Assembly (NCBI GenBank): GCA_021234155.1
Contig: JAJEKV010000002.1
Span: 41,285,841-41,349,840, forward strand
Length of the DNA: 64,000 bases
Source: Isoetes taiwanensis
Lineage: Eukaryota > Streptophyta > Lycopodiopsida > Isoetales > Isoetaceae
Direction: 5' to 3'
Under the pieces are notes generated by a model. That model did not search any database, was not told where the DNA came from, and saw only the letters and a program-made list of their open reading frames with translations. The position numbers were made by a program, and so were the translations under genes. This document shows positions 1 through 9,850 of the stretch, one piece after another; positions within the stretch are counted from its first letter, which is position 1, and each line of letters opens with the position of its first letter.

Positions 1-825
1 TTTGTCATCTCAAAATAAGAGTTTTTCACAAGGAGGGTGAATTTCTACTCAAGACATTTTGGCTCTATTTCTTAGGTGATAGAAAAGAGATCACGTACCT
101 CAAATAAAAATTGGGCTAAATTGCTTAATAATCACCACTAGTTTTGAGGATACCTTATACTTTATAAATGGGCTTATTACGTAAATGGTATACATAAGGT
201 GAAGCCACCATAGTGGGCTTTATTATCACAATGATTACACCTCTTCACACATGAACCACCTAGTGCAACCACAGGAGCTCGGCCCAAGTCACGAGCAACT
301 CCATAATGAGCAGAAATTTGTATGAGGAGTTCCTCCTTCATAGGCCAATGCGGTTGTATAAGTGTCAAACCGATGTCACCACTCTTCTCTAAAGATCTTT
401 TCTTTCCTTCTCAACAACCGGTCTTTCATTGTTCCCAAGCATGTACTATCCGGTCGAGATAAGGACTGCAAAAGACAAAATCGCTAGTCAAGGATGCCAC
501 AGCAAAATAAAAATAAAATACGCTCTTAGGCCAGCCTGGAAAACAGGCCTTCGACCGCGAAAGTCGAGAAATGCAAACAAAGCGAAAAGACGAAGTTTGG
601 TGCCTGTAAGGTCTTTTCTACCATGAATGAGAAAGGCAACAAAAGCTTAAAACGCAGCTTTAGCCGAGTATTTCACTCGCAGTCGAAAGGTAAAACAAAG
701 CCGAAAACGCAGTTTTAGGGGTTTGAAATTTTCTCGACTCAGCGAAATGAAAAGGCAGCTCAAAGCTTAATAACAACACAAAGTGGGCCTTTCTCACCGT
801 GAGTCGAATAGCCGTTTCTTTTTTA
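1..825. other. No gene recognised
   Basis: Only short ORFs are present, and none resembles a known family. The stretch carries several copies of a short inverted motif built on CTCGACT and AGTCGAG (around 548-570, 729-755 and 785-810), which recurs at 15-22 kb. Confidence 0.5.
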
Positions 826-930
826 ACGGGCCCACGAGACCACAGCCGCGGACTCATTGAATAATAGTACAATCATTACTACTAGATTAAAAACTCCTCA
901 AAAGTGCTTTCAAGGGAAACCTTGCGCACG
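826..930 (-). mobile_element. LINE 3'-end-like fragment
   Basis: The words GGCCCACGAGACCA, ATTAAAAACTCCTC and TTTCAAGGGAAACC follow one another here in the same order as similar words at 55640-55755, next to the tail of the large minus-strand LINE. I read this as an isolated, 5'-truncated 3' end of the same or a related element. No coding sequence remains. Confidence 0.45.
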
Positions 931-1365
931 ATGATACTAGACAAGCTTAGATAATGACTCACCGAGGGCTCATGGGTGAATTGCGTGATGTTTATCTAGA
1001 ACCTCAAGTATGTATAATGCCAAGTCATGTACGATGGTGCTACTGAAGTTGTGGAAGCGCGGAATGGAATGTTAAGGTCGAAAATGATTCGTGACTATCT
1101 CAAAAGCAGGCAACTCGTAAGAGTATGGCTTTCTATCTTCAATAACCTGTGAATCGGGTAAATGTGCACATAGTCTCGCTTCAAGGTAAACCGCGTCAGC
1201 CTCCCATCTACCGCCTTTAACCAGAAGCCAGGGACCCCGCGAATTGATGCAATAGCTACAAGCTTGTAAAGAAAAGTAATTTCAAGGGCCGTAGGATTTT
1301 ATGAGCATCATTTCCATTCATCTATCCATCTAATTTTCCACCATAGTTTATTATTCTATCACACA

Positions 1366-1530
1366 TTAGGTACTTTTATACTACCACAATTAGCACACAA
1401 TTAGCCACAATTAGTACTTTATACCACCACAATTAGTATTAGCACACATTAGCATTTTTATACATTAGTACACATTAGGTATTAGCACATTAGTTTTAGC
1501 ACACATTAGTAATAGCACACATTTAATGTG
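1366..1530. repeat. Degenerate ATTAG/CACA short tandem repeat
   Basis: Repeated words such as ACACATTAG, CCACAATTAG and TTAGCACAC occur about every 10-25 bases over some 165 bp. The units vary in length, so this is a decayed low-complexity array rather than a clean microsatellite. Confidence 0.65.
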
Positions 1531-3340
1531 TGTTAAAGTTTTCCCTTAGAATAAGAATATATGCCCCATATAAACATAATGTTTAACGTAGGAACATAGT
1601 AGGCATCTGGCCATTACGTGCTATTTTATTACCCTCCATACATAATGCTTCCCATACCTGAGGGGAGGGGCCTCCAAAAGCAGGAGAGCACCCTAAAAAT
1701 GTCAAGGAAATGGAAAGGGAGGGGGCAAAAAAGGGCAATGAAAAAATGTGACCACATTAAAGTGGGGCTTCCACCCCCTAAATTTGAAAAGGTGAGTGTA
1801 CTCCCTCAAAAGGGTCACGTGGCTGCTAGCTCAGTAGCACACACATAAAAGAGAAAATGGGGACACGCCAAAAATGTAATCCTATATTATTAGCATTTAT
1901 TTTACACTTTCTTTTAACGCATTATTTTACCCCCTTTTTCTAATACCTCACTTTTTTTCCTGCAAAACTCCATGGTTGAATTTTAAAATTTGGTACATAC
2001 CTTTGAGACGAAGGTCCTTTGTACCACTAGGACTCTTTGTTTCGGGAAGAAGCTCCATAGCCATAGCTTCCACCGAGTTGACCTTCAAGAACCAAAGCTT
2101 CATCACCGTTGTAATACCGCCAGATTGGGCAGGTTTGATTTCGGCAGTCAGAGCCCAGCGTACCAAGGTAATAATCAATAACTACTGGGTTTTGCTTTTA
2201 TTATATCGAGCATTTCGCCTTTCACCTTTTAAACCGTAAGCCTTATCCCCCGACCGATTCAAAACTCCGCTCTGGCTTTCAAGAAATCGACTCCTTCTAA
2301 TCGATTCTCCTTTCGCCTCAAGCGCCGCCTTTATACCTCCCCTAACGCTTTTGTTCTATCCGACTTGGTTGCGGTAACCTCTCAAACTGGATCGATTAAA
2401 CTGTGTTTCATTCATACTGGCGGAGAGTCCGCCATGTAATCGGAGCGGTTCTGAAAATCGGGATCAAAGGGAAAGAATCGAAAGCGTATTGAGCAAAAGA
2501 AGGAACCAAGCTTCCGGCTATTCAAAGAACTGAAACTAAGGGAAATGAACACGCCAACGATCCATCTCCAAGCATATTCTCGTAAGATCTCGATCAAGGC
2601 TATAGCTAACGGACGCTAACGGTACCGCTGAGAAGCCACCGTGACCGGCTGGCCATGGCTAAGCCGAAGCTCAAGGTAAGATCTCGCTAAGTTTTTCCGC
2701 TTCGATTTCGCCTCGATGTTGCTTTGATTTTTGCTCCGGATGTTCGGTCCGCTTAATGTAACTCTATGCTTTTGTCCGCCCACACTTCCAAACTCTCGTT
2801 TCTTCAAAGATTTTGGGGAAATTCTGTATTCATTCCCTCGAGCTTTATGATTGACTAGAAGTAAACCACAAGAGTGCACTACAAGTAAACCGCATCGTGA
2901 ATCACACTAGAAGCCGGTTTAACTGAGGTTGAGGGTTTGCAAGCTCTTTGCTTTCCCAAACCGCTTTCACTTCCCCAATCCTACATATATAAGAATGAGG
3001 AACCTGAAGCGCGCTTTGTTTGTACAAGCCTTTTATAATGCCAAGTAGCTTTTTCTTTCCCGCTATTGTTGTTTATCTCATGTTGAATGTCGTGCAATGC
3101 TAGCGCAGTAGTCAACTCGCCAAGAGGGGACAACTCGCCATGGGTATGGTACCACGAATCCTCGCTTTCAAGTCGGTATGGGTACTCCACGGACCGCCCC
3201 TTGTGAATGGTCAATTCCAAATTCCATTCTCATGAGGCTTAGCAAAAAAATTTCATTGTAATTATATTTGATTAAAAAAAATTCATTGCACTATTAATAC
3301 TTATATATTTATTTTAATAAATAATAATTATAATTATTAT
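1531..3340. other. No gene recognised
   Basis: ORFs here are under 90 codons, overlap on both strands and match no family I know. Composition shifts from AT-rich to more mixed after about 2000. I see no splice-supported gene, RNA gene or element boundary. Confidence 0.45.
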
Positions 3341-3364
3341 TTTTATTTTATTTTTATTTTTATT

Positions 3365-3655
3365 TTATTTTGGAGGAGTGTGGAAGACCTCTTGCCCCCT
3401 TTGCCCCTCCCTCCCTCCTCCTCCCTTTGGCCCTTTTGCTCTCTTCTACCCTCCCTCTCCCCATCCCTTCTTCTCTCCCCCTTTCCTCCCTCCCCCTCTC
3501 ACTTCTCCATCCCCCTTGGGCCCTCCTTTGCCCCCTCAGCTTCTTCCAACTTAGCCCCCTTCCCTCCTTCTCAACCCAGTGGCCCCTCCCTCTTCTCCCT
3601 CCTACTCCTTCTCTCCCCACAAGGTGGCCCCTCCTCCTCCCCCTCAAATCTTAAT
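3365..3655. repeat. Polypyrimidine tract (plus strand C/T)
   Basis: For about 290 bases the plus strand is almost entirely C and T, built from CCTCC, CTTCTCC and CCCCTCTC words. Long ORFs exist on both strands only because the tract lacks stop codons; their Pro/Leu/Ser or Arg/Gly content is a composition effect. An AT-rich run (3240-3365) precedes it. Confidence 0.85.
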
Positions 3656-3684
3656 TCCTTTAGCATTAGTCCTAATTCTCCTCG

Positions 3685-3800
3685 TGTGTGATGTGTAATT
3701 TCTATTCAAGCATTCAATCTCGCACTTTTTTTCAAGAGATGAGTCCCATTTTCAGTCCGAGTCCCAAAATTCAAGATTTGACCCACTTTAATTAAATGCG
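3685..3800 (+). repeat. Dispersed repeat, copy A
   Basis: This stretch shares ordered blocks with 26818-26945: GATGTGTAATTTCTATTCAA, GAGTCCCATTTTCA, CCCAAAATTCAAGATTTG and CCCACTTT-AATTAAAT. Both copies are in the same orientation and about 23 kb apart. I do not know the family; a long terminal repeat or another non-coding element end is possible. Confidence 0.6.
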
Positions 3801-3879
3801 ACTTCTAGATAAAAGTCACAGGGGGGTAGAAATTTTGTAAGTAACAGTAAACCACAAGGTTCATGTTTGTGAATGTCTG

Positions 3880-4260
3880 ATGCCTATTTATACAGCCTAA
3901 TTTAAGGTCTTCTAGAAAGAATAGATCGAAGAACCTGATTCAACTCTAGATCATCATCTATTTCTTGTGTTTCATCCACGCTTTGAGCAACCAGAAAATC
4001 TCCTTGTCCCTTTCTTCCGGAAGCCCTAGGCCCCTTTTGAAAACCAGCTCTATCATCTCTGTTATAGGGGTTCTTATTCTGCCCAAAACCACCTCTAGAT
4101 CCTCTAGGTTCCTCAGATTAAACCTTTTGCACTACAAAGAAATACCACAGCCCTCAAAAATATCGCCTAAGGGCCCTCGTGAAGTTCACCATTCCCTATC
4201 CGAAAGCCTGAGGACTCTCTCCTCATTCGCAGTTATAGCCAGTCCATAAACCTGTACCCA
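3880..4260 (-). pseudogene. Possible retroelement gag-like fragment
   Basis: In one minus-strand frame a polar Gly/Arg/Asn/Gln-rich stretch (GGFGQNKNPYNRDD, then GPRASGRKGQGDF) is followed by an acidic segment. That composition suits the basic linker of a retrotransposon gag protein. No complete zinc knuckle is visible and the frame is interrupted, so the call is weak; a chance ORF is a real alternative. Confidence 0.22.
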
Positions 4261-5160
4261 AAGGATCTTTTAGGTTTCGATACTGGATATGGTCAAACTG
4301 AATCAGGAATGGTCAAGCAACTTAGAATGTTACGGCTGGAGGTAAACTTTACGCCAACCAGACTTAAATATGATTAATGGCACAATATACCTTTAGATCA
4401 ATATCGATTGCATCATCATAAAGTTTTTCCACCAAAGCTCCTTAGTTGTATAAGGTCAGTATTTAAAAGACAATTATTTCCTAGTTCCAATTACGGTTTT
4501 CTAATGTGAGTCAAATAAAAATATACTTTATATAAGTAAGATGGGTGTACCATATATTCTTCATTTTATACACCAGTATTTCCTGCTAGTGGCATCTATT
4601 TACTCAGCCCCATGTCATCATTTGCATATAGACTAAAGCCCCTATTATGGTATTGCATTAGGACCTATCATTACCTTTATAAACATTTCCCTGATGTTAT
4701 GGGTTTATGCGTTTTCAATAAAACCTTACCACCTTCCGTCAAAAATACGCCTAACTCACACTTTTAAACATGCATTTTATAATCAACGATTATGATATTA
4801 CTAGGACTATGGGAATGGTCAATCTCACCGTCACAAAGCAGGTTGCTTCATACCCATGCCAAAAGCAAGGATAAACATTTTTAGCAATATGAAAAACATA
4901 CTTCCATTTATTTTCTCGCAGATAAGGTAACGCTGCAAAAATTTCAGCATCATATCTAGACCAAAGAAATATGTTGTTGCACACATACTTTGTGTACAAT
5001 TCTATATTGAGTCCCTTTAGTCAAACCTTTATCAATAGTTGTCTCAATATAATCATCATGATATCCTTTTGCAAATATACTTTGGGACATGTATTTATAT
5101 ACATGCATGATAGATCCGATATAATGTCACTTCTAGCCCCGAAAATGGGCGGTCTACAAG
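4261..5160. other. No gene recognised
   Basis: AT-rich sequence with ORFs under 110 codons that match nothing I know. It forms the left flank of the ribosomal-protein fragment. Confidence 0.45.
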
Positions 5161-5164
5161 TAGA

Positions 5165-5450
5165 ATGCTTCATACTTTGGTTTTGGATGAGAAGAACCAG
5201 AGGCAAATTTTTCAGGACAAGGCCTTCCTTCGTAGAATGTTCCAATATGGTTTGCTTGAAGATAGCCAAAACAAGCTTGATTATGTCTTGGCACTTATAG
5301 TTGAAAATTTCCTTGAACGTTGCCTTCATACCCTTGTTTTCAAGTCTGATATGGCCAAATCAATCCACCATGTACGAATATTGATCCCATAAAGACATAT
5401 CAGGTTTGTGGATGTTTATTGTTTGTAAGATTGTTTTTACAAACGCATTG
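5165..5450 (+). pseudogene. Cytosolic ribosomal protein uS4 (RPS9) fragment
   Basis: The frame from 5165 reads [20 protein letters not shown], then [20 protein letters not shown] and [12 protein letters not shown]. This is the central S4 RNA-binding part of eukaryotic uS4 (RPS9), roughly residues 65-140 of about 195. The intact protein sits in the 40S subunit. The first 60-odd residues are missing. A stop follows the RILIP stretch at 5390, after which traces of the RHIR-VD segment continue to about 5450 with further breaks. Substitutions at normally invariant positions (for example ERC for ERR) support a decayed copy. No intron is seen within the fragment, so a processed copy or a transposon-captured piece is likely. 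Identity is secure; non-function is inferred. Confidence 0.85.
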
Positions 5451-5589
5451 TTGATTCTTCAAGTAGATTTTTGTTGGCATAAAATAACTGGCAAGGCTTG
5501 TTGGAAGAGCTATGGAAGATACATATTCATAAGACTCTCTAATTTTGCATGAGCTATTCATAAATGCAGGATATCTACTACCAAATATA

Positions 5590-5835
5590 GAAAGAGCATC
5601 ATGTTTTGCTTACAGGGGCATTTTTTAATTCCAAGGCTAATCGTGAGAAGATGACACAAATTATGTTTGAGACATGTAATGCTGTAGCTATATATGTTGC
5701 TATTCAAGCCGTTCGTTCCTTGTATGCAAATGGAAAAACTGGAATTGTATTGTACTGTCCCAAGGATATGCGTTGCCACATGCAATTCTTAGATTGCTAA
5801 CAGATATTGCATTGGACTTTGAATAGGAGTTAAGG
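5590..5835 (+). pseudogene. Actin fragment
   Basis: The frame at 5606 reads [15 protein letters not shown], then [14 protein letters not shown] and GKTGIVL. This corresponds to actin residues about 109-155, including the [13 protein letters not shown] block. After GIVL, about a dozen residues normally following (the DSGDGV segment) are missing and the frame changes; [12 protein letters not shown] then appears near 5760-5800. Actin is normally about 377 residues, so this is a small internal piece with a deletion and a frameshift. It starts about 150 bp after the RPS9 fragment on the same strand. The two genes are unrelated, which points to capture or repeated insertion rather than descent from one gene. 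Confidence 0.88.
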
Positions 5836-6207
5836 AGTTAGAGATGGCAAAGAATAGCTCAACCCTTGAGAAGATCTATGAGCTTCTTAATGGCTAAACC
5901 GACTAAATCAGTAATCAGTAAATCAACCAGCATCAAACGTTGTCGCAGATGCATGGTAGCAACACTTCATATATGTATTTAGGTTTTCCATGACCCCGCA
6001 TGCTACAGTGCTTTTAGCTTATACATGGATGGACATTGCATCATGTCTGTAGGCTGGAATAACTGGAATAATTCCAAAAATGAAAAGATAGCTTATTTTT
6101 ATGAATTGAGGTACTATTCCATATCTATTTGCTTACTAGCTTTGAGAGTCCCTCGCAATTCCATTTTCAATTTGTCCATATTTTTCTCGCCGGTGGTTGT
6201 GTTTTGC
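5836..6207. other. No gene recognised
   Basis: A reading frame opens at 6025 and runs into the LINE C-terminal fragment, but its first 60 or so codons match nothing I know. Confidence 0.45.
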
Positions 6208-6480
6208 AAAGATAACCTTAGGTTGTGGCGTGAAAAAGGGACCAAGATGAATTTCTATCTGATGGAGGTTAATCCCATGCTTGCGTATATGGAGCAAGAG
6301 TATATACGAGCTCAACCATGGCTTAGGAAGGTGATTGCACGATATAGACTGGGTTCTCACTGGTTGCGGGTTGAGACAGGTCATTGGAAAGGGAGTTCTA
6401 ACCTATTCTTGTGACATGGGACACATTGAAGATGAGGAACATGTCTTTTATAATCGGGCCCTCATTACTTAAGATACGCC
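6208..6480 (+). pseudogene. LINE ORF2 C-terminal fragment
   Basis: The frame ending at 6414 reads IARYRLGSHWLRVETGHWKG. After a frame change, CDMGHIEDEEHVFYN follows at about 6408-6460. A basic helix, then a Cys...CDxGxxEDxxHxxxxC-type region is the usual C-terminal arrangement of several non-LTR retrotransposon ORF2 proteins, after the reverse transcriptase. The expected first Cys pair is not clearly preserved. Everything upstream (endonuclease and RT) is absent, so this is a 5'-truncated copy. The (TTA)n tract starts about 180 bp downstream. Confidence 0.72.
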
Positions 6481-6657
6481 ATGATTTTGAGATCGCTCTC
6501 AAGAAGATTTTAATTTTTACTTTATTGCAATAGAGCCTTTGAAGCTCGGTGCTTTATGTTAAAAATAGAAACCCATCGCGGAAGTAGTACTGCAAAGTTT
6601 GAAATCAATGATGGACATTTAGCTTCATGATCTTTTGATCCTTACAATGGCCCGATT

Positions 6658-6682
6658 TAATTATTATTATTATTATTACACA

Positions 6683-6716
<34 letters not shown>

Positions 6717-6718
6717 AC

Positions 6719-6766
<48 letters not shown>

Positions 6767-6772
6767 TATTAG

Positions 6773-6857
<85 letters not shown>
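6658..6857. repeat. (TTA)n/(ATT)n microsatellite
   Basis: About 200 bp of ATT/TTA triplets with a handful of interruptions (CACATA near 6680, AATACT, TACT, TAGT). Poly-Ile and poly-Asn ORFs on the minus strand are translations of this tract and not genes. Confidence 0.97.
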
Positions 6858-6859
<2 letters not shown>

Positions 6860-6879
6860 TACATGCACAGATGTGACTC

Positions 6880-8055
6880 TTCATATTGTGTTTAAGCTAT
6901 AGTTTCAAAGAATTAAATAATTAAAAAATTAAATAATGTGTTTATGCCATTTTAGGCTTGTCTCATGCACTTTACATGCCCATGGGTTTCTAAAATTGTA
7001 GTTGCTCTTCTTGCCAATTGGTACTTATCTATTGGTTTTTAATTTAAGTTTGATTGTGTTCAGGTGCAGCAAAACAGACTAGGTGAGTTATATGCAGCCT
7101 TCTGTTCTTAAGAATGCTATTACAAACCATTACCTCTAACACCTACAATCCCTTCTTGTTTAGGGTATGCTCATGCAAATTTCATATATTGTCTGGGTTT
7201 GCTCTTTTTGTTTCAAATGTGTGGAATAACTTTTCAAGGCTACATTGTCTTAGGCATGAACAACTATAGAGATGTACATAACATCCAAACACAATTTCCC
7301 AGGCCCCGAAGGGGCCAAAATTTTTTTAAGTTTACACAAACAATTACATTCAAACTTTTGCACATCCCCCTAAAACCCCCTTTGATTTGTGTGGATACTT
7401 ACACGGGAGTTGACGCAGGGCAGCGAGAGTCCTTTTTGTACTCCTGAAAACCGTATAATGCATGTTTAAAATCAATACTATTTAGTACATTGCCTCACCT
7501 TATAGTATTTTGCAAACCTCGCTATACAGTATACCAAAATTTGTACAAGCATGCCATGCAATGTTATCTACGGTCTAGATCGAGAAAAAAATGGCAAATA
7601 TGCCCATCCAACAGCTTTCGATGACTGGAGTTACCCCCATGTGAATATGCACTCAAACTAAAGAGGGTTTTAGGGGATTTTAACCAATATTTGAAGATAG
7701 TGCTATTATTAGAAACTTGTTTCTTCCTTCCACTACAGTTCAAACGAACAAGGACATCCAAAACCAACCAGACGGAAGATGTTGTCCTCTATCCACTGTC
7801 TATGTCTAACATATCATACATCTAGCTAACTTAAGTATCTTTTGCATATCATTAGCTTAGATTCTAGACTCCATCTACAACACAAGTGCAAGGACAACCT
7901 ACAGTGCATTAGCAAGAGCAACTGCCCTTACACTTTATAATTGGATTGCTTGCCTCCAAAGATTTTAAAGCATGTCTGTGTGCAGACCTTCAAATGTTAT
8001 TTTTCAAATGTTTCTTCTGAGTGTAGGTGCTAAGGATGCAGCTTTGCTTTGTGCA
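6880..8055. other. No gene recognised
   Basis: AT-rich sequence with ORFs under 85 codons and no family resemblance that I can see. Confidence 0.45.
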
Positions 8056-8704
8056 GAATTGAATTGAATTGAATTTTATCGTCCGCAGAGACTAATTGGT
8101 CTATGGGACCCAAACAAGGAATACAACAAGCGATATCGCTTAGGATTAAAAATTTCACTCGAGAATTTCGCCAAGGAAAACCTCGGGCAAGAATAGAAGG
8201 CCGAGACTCTATAATGATATATGATAATGGTGCATTATGATGTCTCGCTGTATCATTCTGGTGGACATAACCCATTTCGTGCATCCACATCGCCCATTAA
8301 GATCCTAGTAAGCCTACCTGACGCTGTATCCAATAAAGGTAATGCAGCTTACCGACAGGGGCGTGATCAATCCTCAAAGATAGCCGGGCGCAAATGTGGT
8401 CAACGCCTAGCAATGCTGCGTGAGTGTGGCTTTCATCTTTGAGAAGTACCTCATGTTGGCGAAGACAGATATCAATTCATACACCCATGCCTCCCGAGCC
8501 CATCCTCGCTCGCTCCCACCACGCTACAATATGCACCTATGCACGGGATACCAACTGCGGTTTCTTCGCTGGCAAATGTGTACGAAGAAGCGCTGTGGAC
8601 CACGTGCAAGCATGGGGTTGATCTAGATCTTATAGTGCACTGTCTTAACATGTGCAAAGGTACCAGTATCCCCAAAGCTTGCTGAGGAAGCAAGCATCAA
8701 GATA

Positions 8705-8989
8705 TTACCGCAGTTGATGGCGGTCCTCTTCTGTTTCAACTTGGATGCACATATGCTCTTGTATGTCCCATCTAGAGAACCACTGTGCTTGCCTCTCCTT
8801 CCAGCATACCTTGAGGCGTTGCGGGCCCATGGCTACAGTATAGGCCAGGTTGGGGAGATGTTCGTTGCCCATACCTGCCAACTTCTGGAAGTAAATAATA
8901 TGGCGGTCAAGTGCGGCCCATTGAAGAGGCAGGAAATCTATCTCCTGTAGAAGGATCTGATATGGAACTGTGTACCTGCTACAATTCAT
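8705..8989 (-). pseudogene. LINE ORF2 post-RT region
   Basis: This minus-strand ORF of 94 codons contains LLQEIDFLPLQWAALDRH followed by IIYFQKLAGMGNEHLP. It matches the helical linker that follows the RT thumb in the same kind of LINE, and it continues the order of the RT segment at 9081-9850. It is a detached piece of ORF2, not a separate gene. Confidence 0.6.
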
Positions 8990-9080
8990 TCCATGTGGTT
9001 GGGGATATGATCAAACCCTAGACTTCTCTATATAAAGAACGTTCCACCAACCTTCTAAAATAAGTGGGGAGATAAATAAC

Positions 9081-9850
9081 TCATAACCCCTCTACTTTGT
9101 AGTCAAGTATTCTCGCGATCACATAAAGTGCTTTCCAACATGCGGTCACCCATAATCGAATGGAAGTATCCCAGTATGTGATAGTGGGGAACTCTATGCC
9201 CAAGTACTCATAAGTGTGCGCTACCTCCACATTTTGCTCCTGATAAGTGAAGGAATGAAGCCTTGGCTGGGGCGAAGATGAGACAAGCAAGACCTTAGTC
9301 TTGGCCAATTTGACCCTCATTACGTTGTCCCTAATGCAAATTATATCTAGGCACGTGTAGCGTCACGTTTACGGCATCCGGAGTGTGGGACAAGAGGTTC
9401 ACATCATCTGTGTATATGGACGGCCTAATGATTTGGTGTACAAGTTGAGCTCCGTCATCCCCATGGTCGGCAAGTCGTTCTTCTGATTGGTCAATGTAGA
9501 GGCCAAACAATGTTGGGGAGAGCGAGCAACAATACTACTATTGACATGTGGTCTTATCAGCACAATTTCGGCCTAAAACATGTCTCATAGAGTCCCAGAT
9601 AATCGCATTTTGTAAGTCTTTGGGCTCTAACCGCCTTAGTCTTTCCCACAACTTTTCTCTAGGCACAGTGTCAAAGGCCTTTGCAAAGTCGACAAAGCAA
9701 CAGTATAGATCCTGGGGCGGTTCCTGCTATCCTCAACCAAGGTCCGGAGCGTGAATATGTGATCAATGGTGGAGTGTCGGAGCCTGAATCCTGCCTGTAT
9801 GAGCTACTTATACACAAATACAACACCAAAATCATAAAGAAATTATAGTA
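9081..9850 (-). pseudogene. LINE reverse transcriptase domain
   Basis: On the minus strand from about 9850, DSGSDTPPLITY (a degraded copy of the QAGFR-LRHSTIDH block) is followed in one open frame by VDFAKAFDTVPREKLWE, which holds the first catalytic Asp region. Further on come LFGLYIDQ and IYTDDVNLLSHTPDAV, where YTDD is the catalytic YxDD box. The ORF at 9320-9081 then gives KTKVLLVSS and TYEYLGIEF, the standard thumb region. The domain would be membrane-free and would copy element RNA at a nicked target. At least three frame changes interrupt it. Assignment to a LINE is secure; the clade (RTE- or L2-like) is a guess. Confidence 0.85.

Larger units (their letters stand above)
8056..9850 (-). 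mobile_element. 5'-truncated LINE (non-LTR retrotransposon)
   Basis: Read on the minus strand, the order is reverse transcriptase (9850-9330), thumb and linker (9320-8705), a degraded C-terminus (8690-8300), a 3' untranslated region and a short tandem tail of GAATT units at 8056-8076. The word GGTCCCATAGACC lies about 25 bp before the tail and recurs before the tail at 49831. The endonuclease and 5' end are absent. The truncation is typical of target-primed reverse transcription. Frames change several times, so the copy is dead as written. Confidence 0.85.

Noticed and set aside
3360-3691. ORFs of about 95-103 codons on both strands
   Set aside because: They exist because a pure C/T tract lacks stop codons; the amino-acid content follows composition.
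5165-6480. A working chimeric gene from RPS9, actin and LINE parts
   Set aside because: Stops, a frame change and a deletion within the pieces; no open frame joins them.
6605-6884. Poly-Ile and poly-Asn ORFs on the minus strand
   Set aside because: They are translations of the (TTA)n microsatellite.
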